A stretch of 64,000 nucleotides of DNA. Source: SIG672 sp045580325. GTDB taxonomy: Bacteria > Bacillota > Clostridia > Oscillospirales > CAG-272. Of the stretch, positions 46,790 through 55,200 are shown piece by piece. The stretch covers positions 8,187-72,186 of the forward strand of contig JAZNNR010000023.1 of the NCBI GenBank assembly GCA_045580325.1, given 5' to 3'. Position numbers and translations under genes: made by a program. The notes beneath the pieces were generated by a model. That model saw only the letters and a list, made by a program, of their open reading frames with translations. It was not told the origin of the DNA and ran no database searches. Positions within the stretch are counted from its first letter, which is position 1, and each line of letters begins with the position of its first letter.

Positions 46790-48182
46790 TTTGAGAGAGT
46801 CCTTTCATATAATATATCGAGATTTTAGGTGAAGTCTGATTTAATTTGGGAGAAACAGAGTCCGAGGTCGGAAATCCGGGGATCCATAAAACAGCGTCTT
46901 CGGATTCAATAAGAGGAATCGTTGCACGGTCCTTTATCGGCAGCTTTTTCTCTGAAAAGAGCTTCTTGATACTTCGCGTCATATTGCCGTAAACGTACCG
47001 ATCTCCGTCTTTTTTGTTTCTCGCAAACAAGCTGAAATTCATTATATCAAATGCGATAGTAGCTTTTATAGATATTTTGTAAATATTTTGTTTTTTAATT
47101 AAATATTTACTTATTTCCTCATTTTTTTCATCTTTTTCTTCACAAATGAAGATAAGCGAATCATCTTCTTCGATGATGTTCTCGCCGAGCGATAGCTTTA
47201 TTTTGTAGCTTGGTCGGCTCTCCTTTTTTATATCCTCGGTGAAAACAAGAGAGGCGTTTTCAATAGATGCGCAAATACCTCCGGGAAGGGAAATACGGCT
47301 GTGAGGTACACCTGCCGAAATAAGAGATATAATATCCGAAATATGCGTGTAGGAAAGGTCGCCCTTTCCGCCGTGTTCAGAATACATATTTCTTACCACA
47401 CGTCTTAGTATTGCCATATCGAGCGATAAAAGACTGTCGATCTTATTATCAGAAATTTCCAAAGCTTTCTTTTCAAGAAAATCGCTGTCATCACGCGCAA
47501 GAAGAGTCATACGCGAAATGGCGTCCTCTACCGACGGGTTTAACCTTTGCAGCTCGGGAACGATCTTGTGTCGAATAAGATTTCTTGAATAATCGGTGTC
47601 CGAATTTGTGCTGTCATATACATATTCAAGCTGATTTTCCGCCGCATATTCAATAATTTCATTTTTTGTGCAAAAAATCAGCGGTCTTATAATATTTTCG
47701 CGTACAGGCGGGATTCCGCAGACCCCTTTAAGCGAGCTTCCGCGAGAGATATTAAAAATTACAGTTTCAAGGTTATCCGAAGAATTATGAGCCGTTGCGA
47801 CCTGATTTATTCTGTTTTCACTGCAAAATTTACTGAAAATTTTATATCTCGCGTTTCTTGCCGCCTCTTCAAGACCGCATTTTTCGCTCATAGCAATAGC
47901 GGGAACATCAACCCTTTCGCAAACGAAGGGGATTTTCCACTTTTCACAAAGTATGCGGCAAAATTCTTCGTCGCGGTCGGCTTCGAGTCCTCGTATCATA
48001 TGGTTTACGTGAAGCGCGAGTAAAGAAAAGCCGCGCAGAGCGGCTTCCTTTTTTAGTAGATGAAGAAGCACGACAGAATCGGCTCCTCCCGAAAGACCGA
48101 CGAGAAGGGAGTCGCACGAAAGCATATCGTAGCACTCTACCGCACGGAAAAATTTTTCCTCGCAAACAGATATTTTTTTCAC
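46776..48182 (-). CDS. tilS: tRNA(Ile)-lysidine synthase
   Basis: A 468-residue ATP-PPi enzyme that makes lysidine at C34 of tRNA-Ile(CAU), an essential step for decoding AUA. The PP-loop is LVGLSGGADSVVLLHLL near residue 27; HVNHMIRG and TAHNSSDNLETVIFNISRG follow; C-terminal TilS domain with RSIKKLFSEKKLPIKDR and the end-piece LWIPGFPTSDSV. Normal size. Lies 40 bases after dnaB and overlaps hpt. Confidence 0.95.
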   Translation of the reverse strand: MKKISVCEEKFFRAVECYDMLSCDSLLVGLSGGADSVVLLHLLKKEAALRGFSLLALHVNHMIRGLEADRDEEFCRILCEKWKIPFVCERVDVPAIAMSEKCGLEEAARNARYKIFSKFCSENRINQVATAHNSSDNLETVIFNISRGSSLKGVCGIPPVRENIIRPLIFCTKNEIIEYAAENQLEYVYDSTNSDTDYSRNLIRHKIVPELQRLNPSVEDAISRMTLLARDDSDFLEKKALEISDNKIDSLLSLDMAILRRVVRNMYSEHGGKGDLSYTHISDIISLISAGVPHSRISLPGGICASIENASLVFTEDIKKESRPSYKIKLSLGENIIEEDDSLIFICEEKDEKNEEISKYLIKKQNIYKISIKATIAFDIMNFSLFARNKKDGDRYVYGNMTRSIKKLFSEKKLPIKDRATIPLIESEDAVLWIPGFPTSDSVSPKLNQTSPKISIYYMKGLSQNEEI

Positions 48183-48222
48183 TTCGCATCGCCTTTCTTT
48201 GATTTTTTGTGATCTGTAAAGA

Positions 48223-49560
48223 TTATTCTTCCATATTCGTCATAGAAGAGAATCTTGTGTACTGTCCGAACCAGTTGAGTTTAACCGTATCACGTCCGCC
48301 GTGTCTGTTTTTCTCAACGATGACCTCGGCTACGTTGCCCTCCTGTTCCTTGTCGTAATATTCATCTCTGAAAAGGAACATTACGATGTCTGCATCCTGC
48401 TCGATAGCACCCGAATCACGAAGGTCGGAAAGCATAGGACGCTTGTTTGTTCTCGATTCGTTGGTACGAGAAAGCTGAGCACAGCAGATAACCGGAACCT
48501 TAAGCTCTTTTGCAAGAAGCTTTAGGTTTCTCGATATTTCACTGACCTCTTGAACGCGGTTATCTATCTTGCGGTCGCTCTGCATAAGCTGGAGATAGTC
48601 GATAACGACGAGTCCGAGATTTTTCATTCTGCGGAGCTTCGCCTTCATACCCGTTACGTTTATACCGGTAGTATCGTCGATATAAATATCACATTCGGAA
48701 AGGAAAGCCGAAGCCTTTGCGAGCTTGTTCCAGTCATCAGGCGTGAGATTTCCGCTTCGAAGGGCGGTACTCTCAACAAGAGCCTCGCTTGAGAGCATTC
48801 TCTGTACGAGCTGCTCGTTAGACATTTCAAGCGAGAAGATACATACTGCCTTGCGCGAGGTTCTTGCAATATTTGTAGCAAGGTTGAGTGCAAAAGCAGT
48901 CTTACCCATACCGGGACGCGCACCTACGATAACGAGGTCGCCTTCTCCGAGTCCGACAAGAACCTTGTCAAGACCTGAAAATCCTGTCGGTGTTCCTTTT
49001 GCAGAGTCGGGATTTGTGGCGATTTCCTTTATATTTCGGTAGGTTTCTATTATAACGTCCCTGATGTGAGCAAAATCACGGCTTTCCTTTGTCTGCGCGA
49101 TAGAGAAAATTCTCGCTTCTGCGCTGTCAACGATTCGCGCCGCTTCGTCCTGCTCTGCGTATGCGCTGTCTGTGATCTCGCCGCAGACGTTAATAAGCTG
49201 ACGCAGGAGGCTTTTGTCCTTTACGATTTTCGCGTAGTCCTTGATGTTGGACGAAGAGGGGACTATCTCGGCAATCGTTCTGATATATTTTTTTGACTGC
49301 TCGATGTCGTATACGCCTTCCTGAACGAGCGATTCCATAAGAACGACAGGGTCTATATCGCGCGCCTGAAGAGAAAGCTTCTGCATCGCCGAGAATATAG
49401 ATTTGTGCTCGTCGAGGTAAAAATCCTCGCTTGTTATTATGGTAGCAACGTCCGAGATCTTTTCGGGGTCGATAAGAACAGAGCCGAGAACAGCCTGTTC
49501 TGCTTCAAGCGAAAAGGGAAGCTTCTTTAAAATATCTGTTCCTGCCATATTATTTTTCAT
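48223..49560 (-). CDS. dnaB: Replicative DNA helicase DnaB
   Basis: A 445-residue hexameric helicase (DnaC in Bacillus naming). N-terminal primase-interacting domain: KLPFSLEAEQAVLGSVLIDP; RecA-like domain: Walker A VIVGARPGMGKTAFALNLA near residue 211, Walker B LVVIDYLQLMQ near 315, CCAQLSRTNESR and DLRDSGAIEQDADIV. The start overlaps the end of rplI by 11 bases, giving translational coupling. The rplI-dnaB pairing is typical of Bacillota. Confidence 0.97.
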   Translation of the reverse strand: MKNNMAGTDILKKLPFSLEAEQAVLGSVLIDPEKISDVATIITSEDFYLDEHKSIFSAMQKLSLQARDIDPVVLMESLVQEGVYDIEQSKKYIRTIAEIVPSSSNIKDYAKIVKDKSLLRQLINVCGEITDSAYAEQDEAARIVDSAEARIFSIAQTKESRDFAHIRDVIIETYRNIKEIATNPDSAKGTPTGFSGLDKVLVGLGEGDLVIVGARPGMGKTAFALNLATNIARTSRKAVCIFSLEMSNEQLVQRMLSSEALVESTALRSGNLTPDDWNKLAKASAFLSECDIYIDDTTGINVTGMKAKLRRMKNLGLVVIDYLQLMQSDRKIDNRVQEVSEISRNLKLLAKELKVPVICCAQLSRTNESRTNKRPMLSDLRDSGAIEQDADIVMFLFRDEYYDKEQEGNVAEVIVEKNRHGGRDTVKLNWFGQYTRFSSMTNMEE

Positions 49561-49999
49561 TTACAACGCTGACGCTGAGCTTTCCTACTACCTTTGTGTA
49601 GAGCTTTACGTCAAGCGTATAATCTCCGTAATTTTTTATGGGTTTGTCGAGAACTATCTTGCGCTTGTCTATTGTGATGCCAAACTGAGATGCAAGGGTA
49701 TCTGCGATCTCTTTTACGGTAACTGCGCCGTAAAGTCTGCTGTCGCTGCCCGAGGTCGCCTTGATCACTACCTTTATATTTTCGAGCTTTGAGGCGATCT
49801 CCTTAGCCTCGGCGATCTCAACGTCGATCTTGTGCTGCTTTGCAGCGTCCTTGTTTTTCTGGTCATTAAGAGCCTTTGCGTCTGCCTCTATGGCAAGACC
49901 CTTGGGAAGAAGAAAGTTTCTTGCGTATCCGTCGGAAACGTTTATAACCTCGCCTTTTTTACCCTGTGCCTTTACGTCTTGTGTAAGAATAACCTTCAT
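49550..49999 (-). CDS. rplI: 50S ribosomal protein L9
   Basis: A 149-residue ribosomal protein. N-terminal rRNA-binding domain MKVILTQDVKAQGKKGEVIN then VSDGYARNFLLPKGLA; a long connecting helix (DQKNKDAAKQHKIDVEIAEA); C-terminal domain with DSRLYGAVTVKEIADTL. ATG 49999 follows AAAGGAC; the in-frame upstream ATG would add a non-family extension. Overlaps dnaB by 11 bases. Confidence 0.97.
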   Translation of the reverse strand: MKVILTQDVKAQGKKGEVINVSDGYARNFLLPKGLAIEADAKALNDQKNKDAAKQHKIDVEIAEAKEIASKLENIKVVIKATSGSDSRLYGAVTVKEIADTLASQFGITIDKRKIVLDKPIKNYGDYTLDVKLYTKVVGKLSVSVVNEK

Positions 50000-50030
50000 T
50001 GTATTTTGTCCTTTCGTGGTGATTTGCTTT

Positions 50031-52061
50031 TTAGTTTTCGCCGTCAAGCGCGATGTCGATAGATTCCTTGAGCTTTACAAGAGCTTCTTCGATAGTTATA
50101 TCGGGCATCTGCGTTGCCGCCGAGTTGTAGTGTCCGCCGCCGTTCAGACGCTCGAGAATGAGCTGAACGTTTATAGTACCGCTTGAACGTGCGGAAATGC
50201 ATATACTGTTGTCGATCCTGCATATCGCAAAGGATGCGAGAACATTGTCGATAGAGAGCAGACTGTCTGCAACCTTAGCCGCCGCGATCCTGTCCGCTGA
50301 GGTGTTGTTTTCGTCAAGACTTGACGCGATAGCAACGACCTTTCTGTATATGTGAATATTGGATTTGAACTTTGCTTCGCGCTGCATATCGTCGAGGTTG
50401 ACCTTGAAAAGCTCCTGAACTTCAACAGGGTCAGCACCCTCGCTTCGCAGATAAAGAGCTGCGGCAAAGGTGCGAACACCGATGTTCTGTGCGAAATATT
50501 TGGTGTCGAGAATAATTCCCGAGTAGAGAAAATCAGCTTCGATCTTAGTAAGACGTCCCGACGGGAGCACCTGTTCAAGAAGCTCTGCGATTATTTCGCA
50601 GGCAGAGGAAGCGGAGGGCTCGATATAAGAGAGAAGGGGTTCCTTTGCGAATGCGTCTGTCTGACGGTGATGGTCGAGATAAACGATGTTTTCGGCAGCC
50701 TCTGCAATAGCGGGAGCGTAGAACTGTGTCGGGTTGTTTACGTCAACGATAATTACGAGAGTATCGGAGCGCAGGAGATTTTGTCCTGCGGTAATATCAA
50801 CGAAAATATGATTGTAAGCGGGAGCACCCTTAAGCTTTGCAAAGCCCTTGCTCAAATTTTTGTCTTCGGTGTCAACGACTATATTGCAGGGAATTCCGCA
50901 GTGCATACAGAATCTTGCGACACCGATGCTCGCGCCGAAGCAGTCATAATCGGGGAAGCGGTGTCCGAAAATAAGGACGTTTGAGCTTTGCGAGATAAGA
51001 TTTGCAAGCGAAAGTGCTATTGAACGCGACTTTACCGTGCTTCGCTTCTGCATAGTCTTTGTAACACCGCCGAAGTATTCTATACCCTGTGCGGTCTTGA
51101 CAACAGCCTGGTCGCCGCCTCGTGCGAGAGCCATTTCAAGACAGGCTCTTGCACCGTTTTCCTTGGCAAGTATCGTGTCGCCAAGAGTAGTAGTTCCGAT
51201 CGATACGGTAAGCGGAGTACCGCTCGTACCTATCTTTATTGCACGTATTTTTTCAAGAATATCGAACTTTTGAGCGATAAATGTGTCCATATGCTTTGCC
51301 GCAAAGAAGAAGATATATCTGTTTCGCTCATATTCCTTGATAGTTCCGTTTACAGAGTTTGCCCAGCTTGTAAGAACCGAGGAGATCTCTGCCGCTGCGG
51401 CGCTCGTGTTTTCCTGTTCTACCTGAACAAGCTCGTCTATGTTGTCAACAACGATGTAAGCAACGAGCATTTCTTCTTCCTTCATCGTTTTTCTGAGTGC
51501 TTCAAGCTCCGAGTTGTCTGTCCATATTACAGAGATTATACGAGCTTTTCCGATGTAGAAGGATTTTCCCGATACCGTATAGGGAACTCCGCCGACCTCG
51601 CACTTTACACCCTCGTCGTGAGCCTCAAGCAAAGCTTCGACAGAAACATTTCCGTAGCTCGAAAACTGCCTTGAGTGGATAGATGCACGTCTGCGCATAG
51701 CAGAGAAGGCCGAGTTTATCCAAAGAATGTATCCCTTGTTTGTTATAAGCGCGATAGGCGCATTTATAGAATTTGTCATTGATGAGAAAAATTCGGAAGA
51801 AAACAAAGGGGAGTCCGATTTCGATAAAAATCTCAGGTGAATAAAACGAAGCACCAAAACAAAGAGAATTTCCGAAAGGATATAAGATATCAAAGAAAGC
51901 GTAAAGGCTATTTTAGGTGATATTTTGGGGGCAGGGCCGGAGTATATCGCGTAGGTTGCCCAGATAAAGAGAAGACTGATAGCGATAATGCCGATAACAC
52001 GCTGCGACGTTTCCTTTCGGAGAATTTTTTTGAGTTTGGCGAAAAATGCACGCGATTTCAT
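50031..52061 (-). CDS. gdpP: Cyclic-di-AMP phosphodiesterase GdpP (YybT family)
   Basis: A 676-residue membrane-bound DHH/DHHA1 enzyme that hydrolyses c-di-AMP. Two N-terminal membrane segments (IIAISLLFIWATYAIYSGP; IAFTLSLISYILSEILFVLV), a degenerate PAS-like region (residues about 90-175), a degenerate GGDEF domain (about 190-320: ARGGDQAVVKTAQGIEYFGG) and the DHH domain from 350: GHRFPDYDCFGASIGVARF, FVDITAG, VDHHRQTDAF; DHHA1 ends GRS-type RLNGGGHYNSAATQ. All metal-binding aspartate and histidine motifs look intact. Part of the yybS-gdpP-rplI-dnaB order. Confidence 0.95.
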   Translation of the reverse strand: MKSRAFFAKLKKILRKETSQRVIGIIAISLLFIWATYAIYSGPAPKISPKIAFTLSLISYILSEILFVLVLRFIHLRFLSKSDSPLFSSEFFSSMTNSINAPIALITNKGYILWINSAFSAMRRRASIHSRQFSSYGNVSVEALLEAHDEGVKCEVGGVPYTVSGKSFYIGKARIISVIWTDNSELEALRKTMKEEEMLVAYIVVDNIDELVQVEQENTSAAAAEISSVLTSWANSVNGTIKEYERNRYIFFFAAKHMDTFIAQKFDILEKIRAIKIGTSGTPLTVSIGTTTLGDTILAKENGARACLEMALARGGDQAVVKTAQGIEYFGGVTKTMQKRSTVKSRSIALSLANLISQSSNVLIFGHRFPDYDCFGASIGVARFCMHCGIPCNIVVDTEDKNLSKGFAKLKGAPAYNHIFVDITAGQNLLRSDTLVIIVDVNNPTQFYAPAIAEAAENIVYLDHHRQTDAFAKEPLLSYIEPSASSACEIIAELLEQVLPSGRLTKIEADFLYSGIILDTKYFAQNIGVRTFAAALYLRSEGADPVEVQELFKVNLDDMQREAKFKSNIHIYRKVVAIASSLDENNTSADRIAAAKVADSLLSIDNVLASFAICRIDNSICISARSSGTINVQLILERLNGGGHYNSAATQMPDITIEEALVKLKESIDIALDGEN

Positions 52062-52097
52062 AGGATTTATATGCTCCTTTCGCTTGTTTAAGTGATT

Positions 52098-53156
52098 TTA
52101 AAAATTGGATTTTTTTGTATATTCGCCGTACAGTATAGCACGAACGCTTGGGAATAAGTTGTCAAATGCACCTGTTGACGCAACGAGCATTACGAGCAGT
52201 AAGGGATTGTTCAGACAGGACACGAGAAGTATTATTCCGAGTATTACAGAAAAGAGAGACGGACGTCTGAAATGGAGCAGTGATGTTCTGATGCCTATAA
52301 GGAAAAATCCGGGACAAAGTATAAGCAGTATGTTATACATCGAAATTATAAGAGCCTCTGACGTTCCCGAAAAAGAAAGCATCGAAATAATGAGAGCTAT
52401 TATAAATATTACAGACGCAAGGCGGCTCATCTTGAGGGGCCAACGGGTAAGGCTGTCCGAAACAGCACCCTGACCGAGAATAAGTGCGCGCGACACAGTT
52501 ACTGTTATATAAGAGATAAGTGTAACGACAATACAGAAGAGCGCGGGGGTTATTGCGACAAACATATCAAACGTTTCTCCCGCGTCTATCCGAGCAAGCG
52601 GGGAGCCTGCTGCATACTGATCGTAAAAGTCAACGAAAGCCTTGCGGAAAATGTTTACAATGAAGGTGAGCGATTTGCCCGTAACTTCGCCGAGGGAAGA
52701 GTAGATATATATCACACTTCCAAGGATAAATACAAGAGCAGTTATGACCGCGTTTCCTACGACGGTGTGCGCTTTTTCACAGCCTCTTGAGATACACAGA
52801 GAAATGATAATTCCCGAGGGAAGAAAAGCAAGTGCGAAAAGCATCTGCACGGGAGATGCGCCAAGTACAAAGGAAACAGCGGCGACAACGATAGCCGATA
52901 TAATAGCGACAAACACAGAAAGCTTTTTGTTTCTATTCGCTATTACGGCTGCCGCGCACGCGAAAAGTGCGGTGCCTACTGAAAATGTCAGCGCATATAA
53001 GGTTACAGGGTTGTAGGTATATACCGAAAGCTTTGGCGCGTAAACGTTTTCCATAAAAACACAGAAGACACTCAGTACGCACGAAAGCAAAACAAACAGG
53101 ATAGCGCGGGTAGTGCGTTTTCCGATATTTGTGCTATCGGGAAAATAAATATTCAT
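52098..53156 (-). CDS. DUF2232/YybS-family membrane protein
   Basis: A 352-residue polytopic membrane protein with about eight hydrophobic segments (AILFVLLSCVLSVFCVFMEN, LYALTFSVGTALFACAAAVI, VITALVFILGSVIYIYSSLG). Its place directly upstream of gdpP and the size match YybS (DUF2232), a widely conserved protein of unknown function possibly linked to transport. AAGGAG lies six bases before the ATG. First gene of the long operon; its leader contains a small hairpin. Confidence 0.88.
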   Translation of the reverse strand: MNIYFPDSTNIGKRTTRAILFVLLSCVLSVFCVFMENVYAPKLSVYTYNPVTLYALTFSVGTALFACAAAVIANRNKKLSVFVAIISAIVVAAVSFVLGASPVQMLFALAFLPSGIIISLCISRGCEKAHTVVGNAVITALVFILGSVIYIYSSLGEVTGKSLTFIVNIFRKAFVDFYDQYAAGSPLARIDAGETFDMFVAITPALFCIVVTLISYITVTVSRALILGQGAVSDSLTRWPLKMSRLASVIFIIALIISMLSFSGTSEALIISMYNILLILCPGFFLIGIRTSLLHFRRPSLFSVILGIILLVSCLNNPLLLVMLVASTGAFDNLFPSVRAILYGEYTKKSNF

Positions 53157-53170
53157 TAAAAACTCCTTAC

Positions 53171-53245
53171 ACTGCCGACAGGGTATTCTTCGGCAGGATA
53201 TAAAAATCTAAATTAAATTATACCACAAACAATTCGTTTTGTAAA
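53171..53245 (-). promoter_or_regulatory. Promoter and leader hairpin of the yybS-gdpP-rplI-dnaB-tilS-hpt-ftsH operon
   Basis: Minus strand: TTTACA (53240-53245), 17-bp spacer ending TTTGTGG, TATAAT (53217-53222). The leader includes CTGCCGA/TCGGCAG (53171-53197) just ahead of the ribosome site. It is the only good promoter seen for the next 9 kb of minus-strand genes. Confidence 0.75.
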
Positions 53246-53327
53246 GACTCGTACAGCCAAAAATTACATATTTTTATTAAATAAATATTAAATAAATTAT
53301 AAAAAATAGAAGTATTTAAAAAAAGTA

Positions 53328-53356
53328 TTGACGAAAAGGGAAAAAAGATATATAAT
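53328..53356 (+). promoter_or_regulatory. Promoter of the flavin reductase-rimM-trmD unit
   Basis: TTGACG, 17-bp spacer, TATAAT in an A-rich region. Confidence 0.7.
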
Positions 53357-53421
53357 AGACAATGGAAATTTATATAGTGGGTTAGTGTGGACTCCTGTAT
53401 GTTTGGAGGGGCGTGTATAAA

Positions 53422-53952
53422 ATGATTACAAAAGATAATTTCAATGAAATCTCTCCGTATGATTTTTCGTCTGCGGTTTTTAAGGATATTGCGAAAAAAT
53501 GGATGCTGATAGGTACTCCCGACAACGAAAAGGGAAGAGTCAACGCAATGACTGCAAGCTGGGGCGGTGTTGGTGTGATATGGAACAGACCGTACGCGGT
53601 ATGCTTCATACGCCCACAGAGATATAGCTTCGACCTTGCCGAAAAGTGCGATAAAATAGCACTTTCCTTTCTTGAGGAAACAGAAAACTCGCGCGAGATA
53701 TATAATGTCTGCGGCACAAAAAGCGGAAGAGATACGGATAAAATAAAAGAAACGGGACTTTTGCCTATCGACTTTGACGGCGCGGTAGGGTTTGCCGAGG
53801 CTGATGTAGTCATCGTAGGTAAAAAGATATATACCGATATGATAAAGCCCGAAGGCTTCCTTGATGAAGCGCTCGTGGGCACCTATTATCCGAGCAAAGA
53901 TTTCCATAAAATATATCTTTGCGAAATAGAAAAAATATATGTCAGAAAATAA
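53422..53952 (+). CDS. Flavin reductase family protein (FMN-binding split barrel)
   Basis: A 176-residue FMN-binding split-barrel protein. Pattern: WMLIGTPDNEKGRVNAMTAS, WGGVGVIWNRPYAVCFIRPQ, RYSFDLAEKCDKIALSF, CGTKSGRDTDKIKETGL. These small proteins bind FMN and reduce flavin or act as oxidoreductases; the electron donor is unknown. ATG 53422 lies about ten bases after GGAGGGG; GTG 53413 is too close to it. The rimM gene begins 14 bases after the stop, so it likely shares the transcript although the function is unrelated. Confidence 0.88.
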   Translation: MITKDNFNEISPYDFSSAVFKDIAKKWMLIGTPDNEKGRVNAMTASWGGVGVIWNRPYAVCFIRPQRYSFDLAEKCDKIALSFLEETENSREIYNVCGTKSGRDTDKIKETGLLPIDFDGAVGFAEADVVIVGKKIYTDMIKPEGFLDEALVGTYYPSKDFHKIYLCEIEKIYVRK

Positions 53953-53966
53953 GGAATTACAGCAAA

Positions 53967-54485
53967 ATGGAAGGTAATTTGAAGAAATATCTTGAGGCGG
54001 GAAAGATAGCAAATACTCACGGAGTGCGCGGCGACGTAATTATAGACAGCCTGTGCGATACTCCTAAGATCTTCACGGGACTCAAGACTCTTTATATAAA
54101 ACAAAAGGGCGAATATATGCCTATGAAGGTTGCCCGCTCGGCAGTACACGCAGGAAGAGTGCTCACCAAATTCGTCGGCATAGAAACTCTTGACGACGTG
54201 CTTAAGTATAAGGGCAAGACGGTGTATGCCGCGCGCGAGGACCTTGCAATAGACGAGGATTCGGTATTTATCGCCGACCTTATAGGACTTTTCGCGTACA
54301 GAAGCGATAACAAAGAGCTTATAGGAAAGGTTACCGACGTTGTAAATTACGGATATAACGATATTTTTGAAATAGACTGCGGCGAGGGCAAGCAGGTGCT
54401 CGTGCCCAATCTTGATCAGTTCGTTGAAAAAATATCTCTTGAAGAGGGTATCTTTATTATACCCGTGGAGGGACTGCTCGAATGA
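53967..54485 (+). CDS. rimM: 16S rRNA processing protein RimM
   Basis: A 172-residue 30S-assembly factor binding ribosomal protein S19. Signature: EAGKIANTHGVRGDVIIDSL at the N-terminus, then PRC-barrel domain: VFIADLIGLFAYRSDNKELI, GKVTDVVNYGYNDIFEID and VPNLDQFVEKISLEEGIFII. ATG 53967 (MEGNLKKYLEAGK) is used; AAGGA lies about ten bases upstream. The stop overlaps the trmD start (ATGA). The usual rpsP/KH genes upstream in Bacillota are absent here. Confidence 0.95.
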   Translation: MEGNLKKYLEAGKIANTHGVRGDVIIDSLCDTPKIFTGLKTLYIKQKGEYMPMKVARSAVHAGRVLTKFVGIETLDDVLKYKGKTVYAAREDLAIDEDSVFIADLIGLFAYRSDNKELIGKVTDVVNYGYNDIFEIDCGEGKQVLVPNLDQFVEKISLEEGIFIIPVEGLLE

Positions 54486-55156
54486 CATTTGACGTAATGA
54501 CGCTTTTCCCCGAGCTTATCGATAATATTACATCGGAAAGCATAATAGGAAGAGCGAGAAGATCGGGTGCTGTTACCGTGCGTACGCATAATATACGCGA
54601 CTACTCACAGGACAAGCATCGCAGAGTTGACGATACGCCCTACGGCGGCGGAATGGGAATGCTTATGGCGGCTCCCCCGATATACAGATGTTATAGTGCG
54701 GTAAAACAGCAGCAAAGCGGAAGCTCGATATGCCTGTTTATGTCAGCACAGGGAAGAGTGCTCGATCAGAAAAAAGCCGCGGAGCTTTCAAAATATGACA
54801 ATATAACGATACTTTGCGGACACTACGAGGGTGTTGACCGCAGAATAGTTGACGAGATAGTTGACGAGGAAATATCAATAGGCGACTACGTGCTCACGGG
54901 CGGAGAGCTTCCCGCTTGCGTGCTCATTGATGTCGTTTCGAGAATGTGCGAGGGTGTTCTTTCTGCCGACGAATGCTTTGAAAACGAGAGTATTATCGGC
55001 GGCGTGCTTGAATATCCGCAGTACACAAGACCAGAAGAATTTAACGGACGAAAAGTACCCGAGGTCCTTCTCGGCGGCGACCATAAAAAGATAGAAAAGT
55101 GGCGAAAGGAAGAGGCTTTAAAGCTTACTCTCAAAAACCGCCCCGATCTTTTGTGA
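54482..55156 (+). CDS. trmD: tRNA (guanine(37)-N1)-methyltransferase
   Basis: A 224-residue SPOUT methyltransferase that makes m1G37 and prevents frameshifting. Signature: FDVMTLFPELIDNITSESII, DYSQDKHRRVDDTPYGGGMG, LCGHYEGVDRRIVDEIVDEE and SIGDYVLTGGELPACVLID. The C-terminal helical domain ends YPQYTRPEEFNGRKVPEVLL then GGDHKKIEKWR. A little shorter than average (about 240). Coupled to rimM by a four-base overlap. The usual rplS does not follow. Confidence 0.97.
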   Translation: MTFDVMTLFPELIDNITSESIIGRARRSGAVTVRTHNIRDYSQDKHRRVDDTPYGGGMGMLMAAPPIYRCYSAVKQQQSGSSICLFMSAQGRVLDQKKAAELSKYDNITILCGHYEGVDRRIVDEIVDEEISIGDYVLTGGELPACVLIDVVSRMCEGVLSADECFENESIIGGVLEYPQYTRPEEFNGRKVPEVLLGGDHKKIEKWRKEEALKLTLKNRPDLL

Positions 55157-55200
55157 TGGCAAATAAATGAAGAATTTTACGGAAAGGAGTGGATACCAAA

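Noticed and set aside
53171..53222. Minus-strand copy of the hairpin-embedded promoter
   Set aside because: The CTGCCGA/TCGGCAG hairpin is downstream of the -10 here, not around the -35, so the layout differs.
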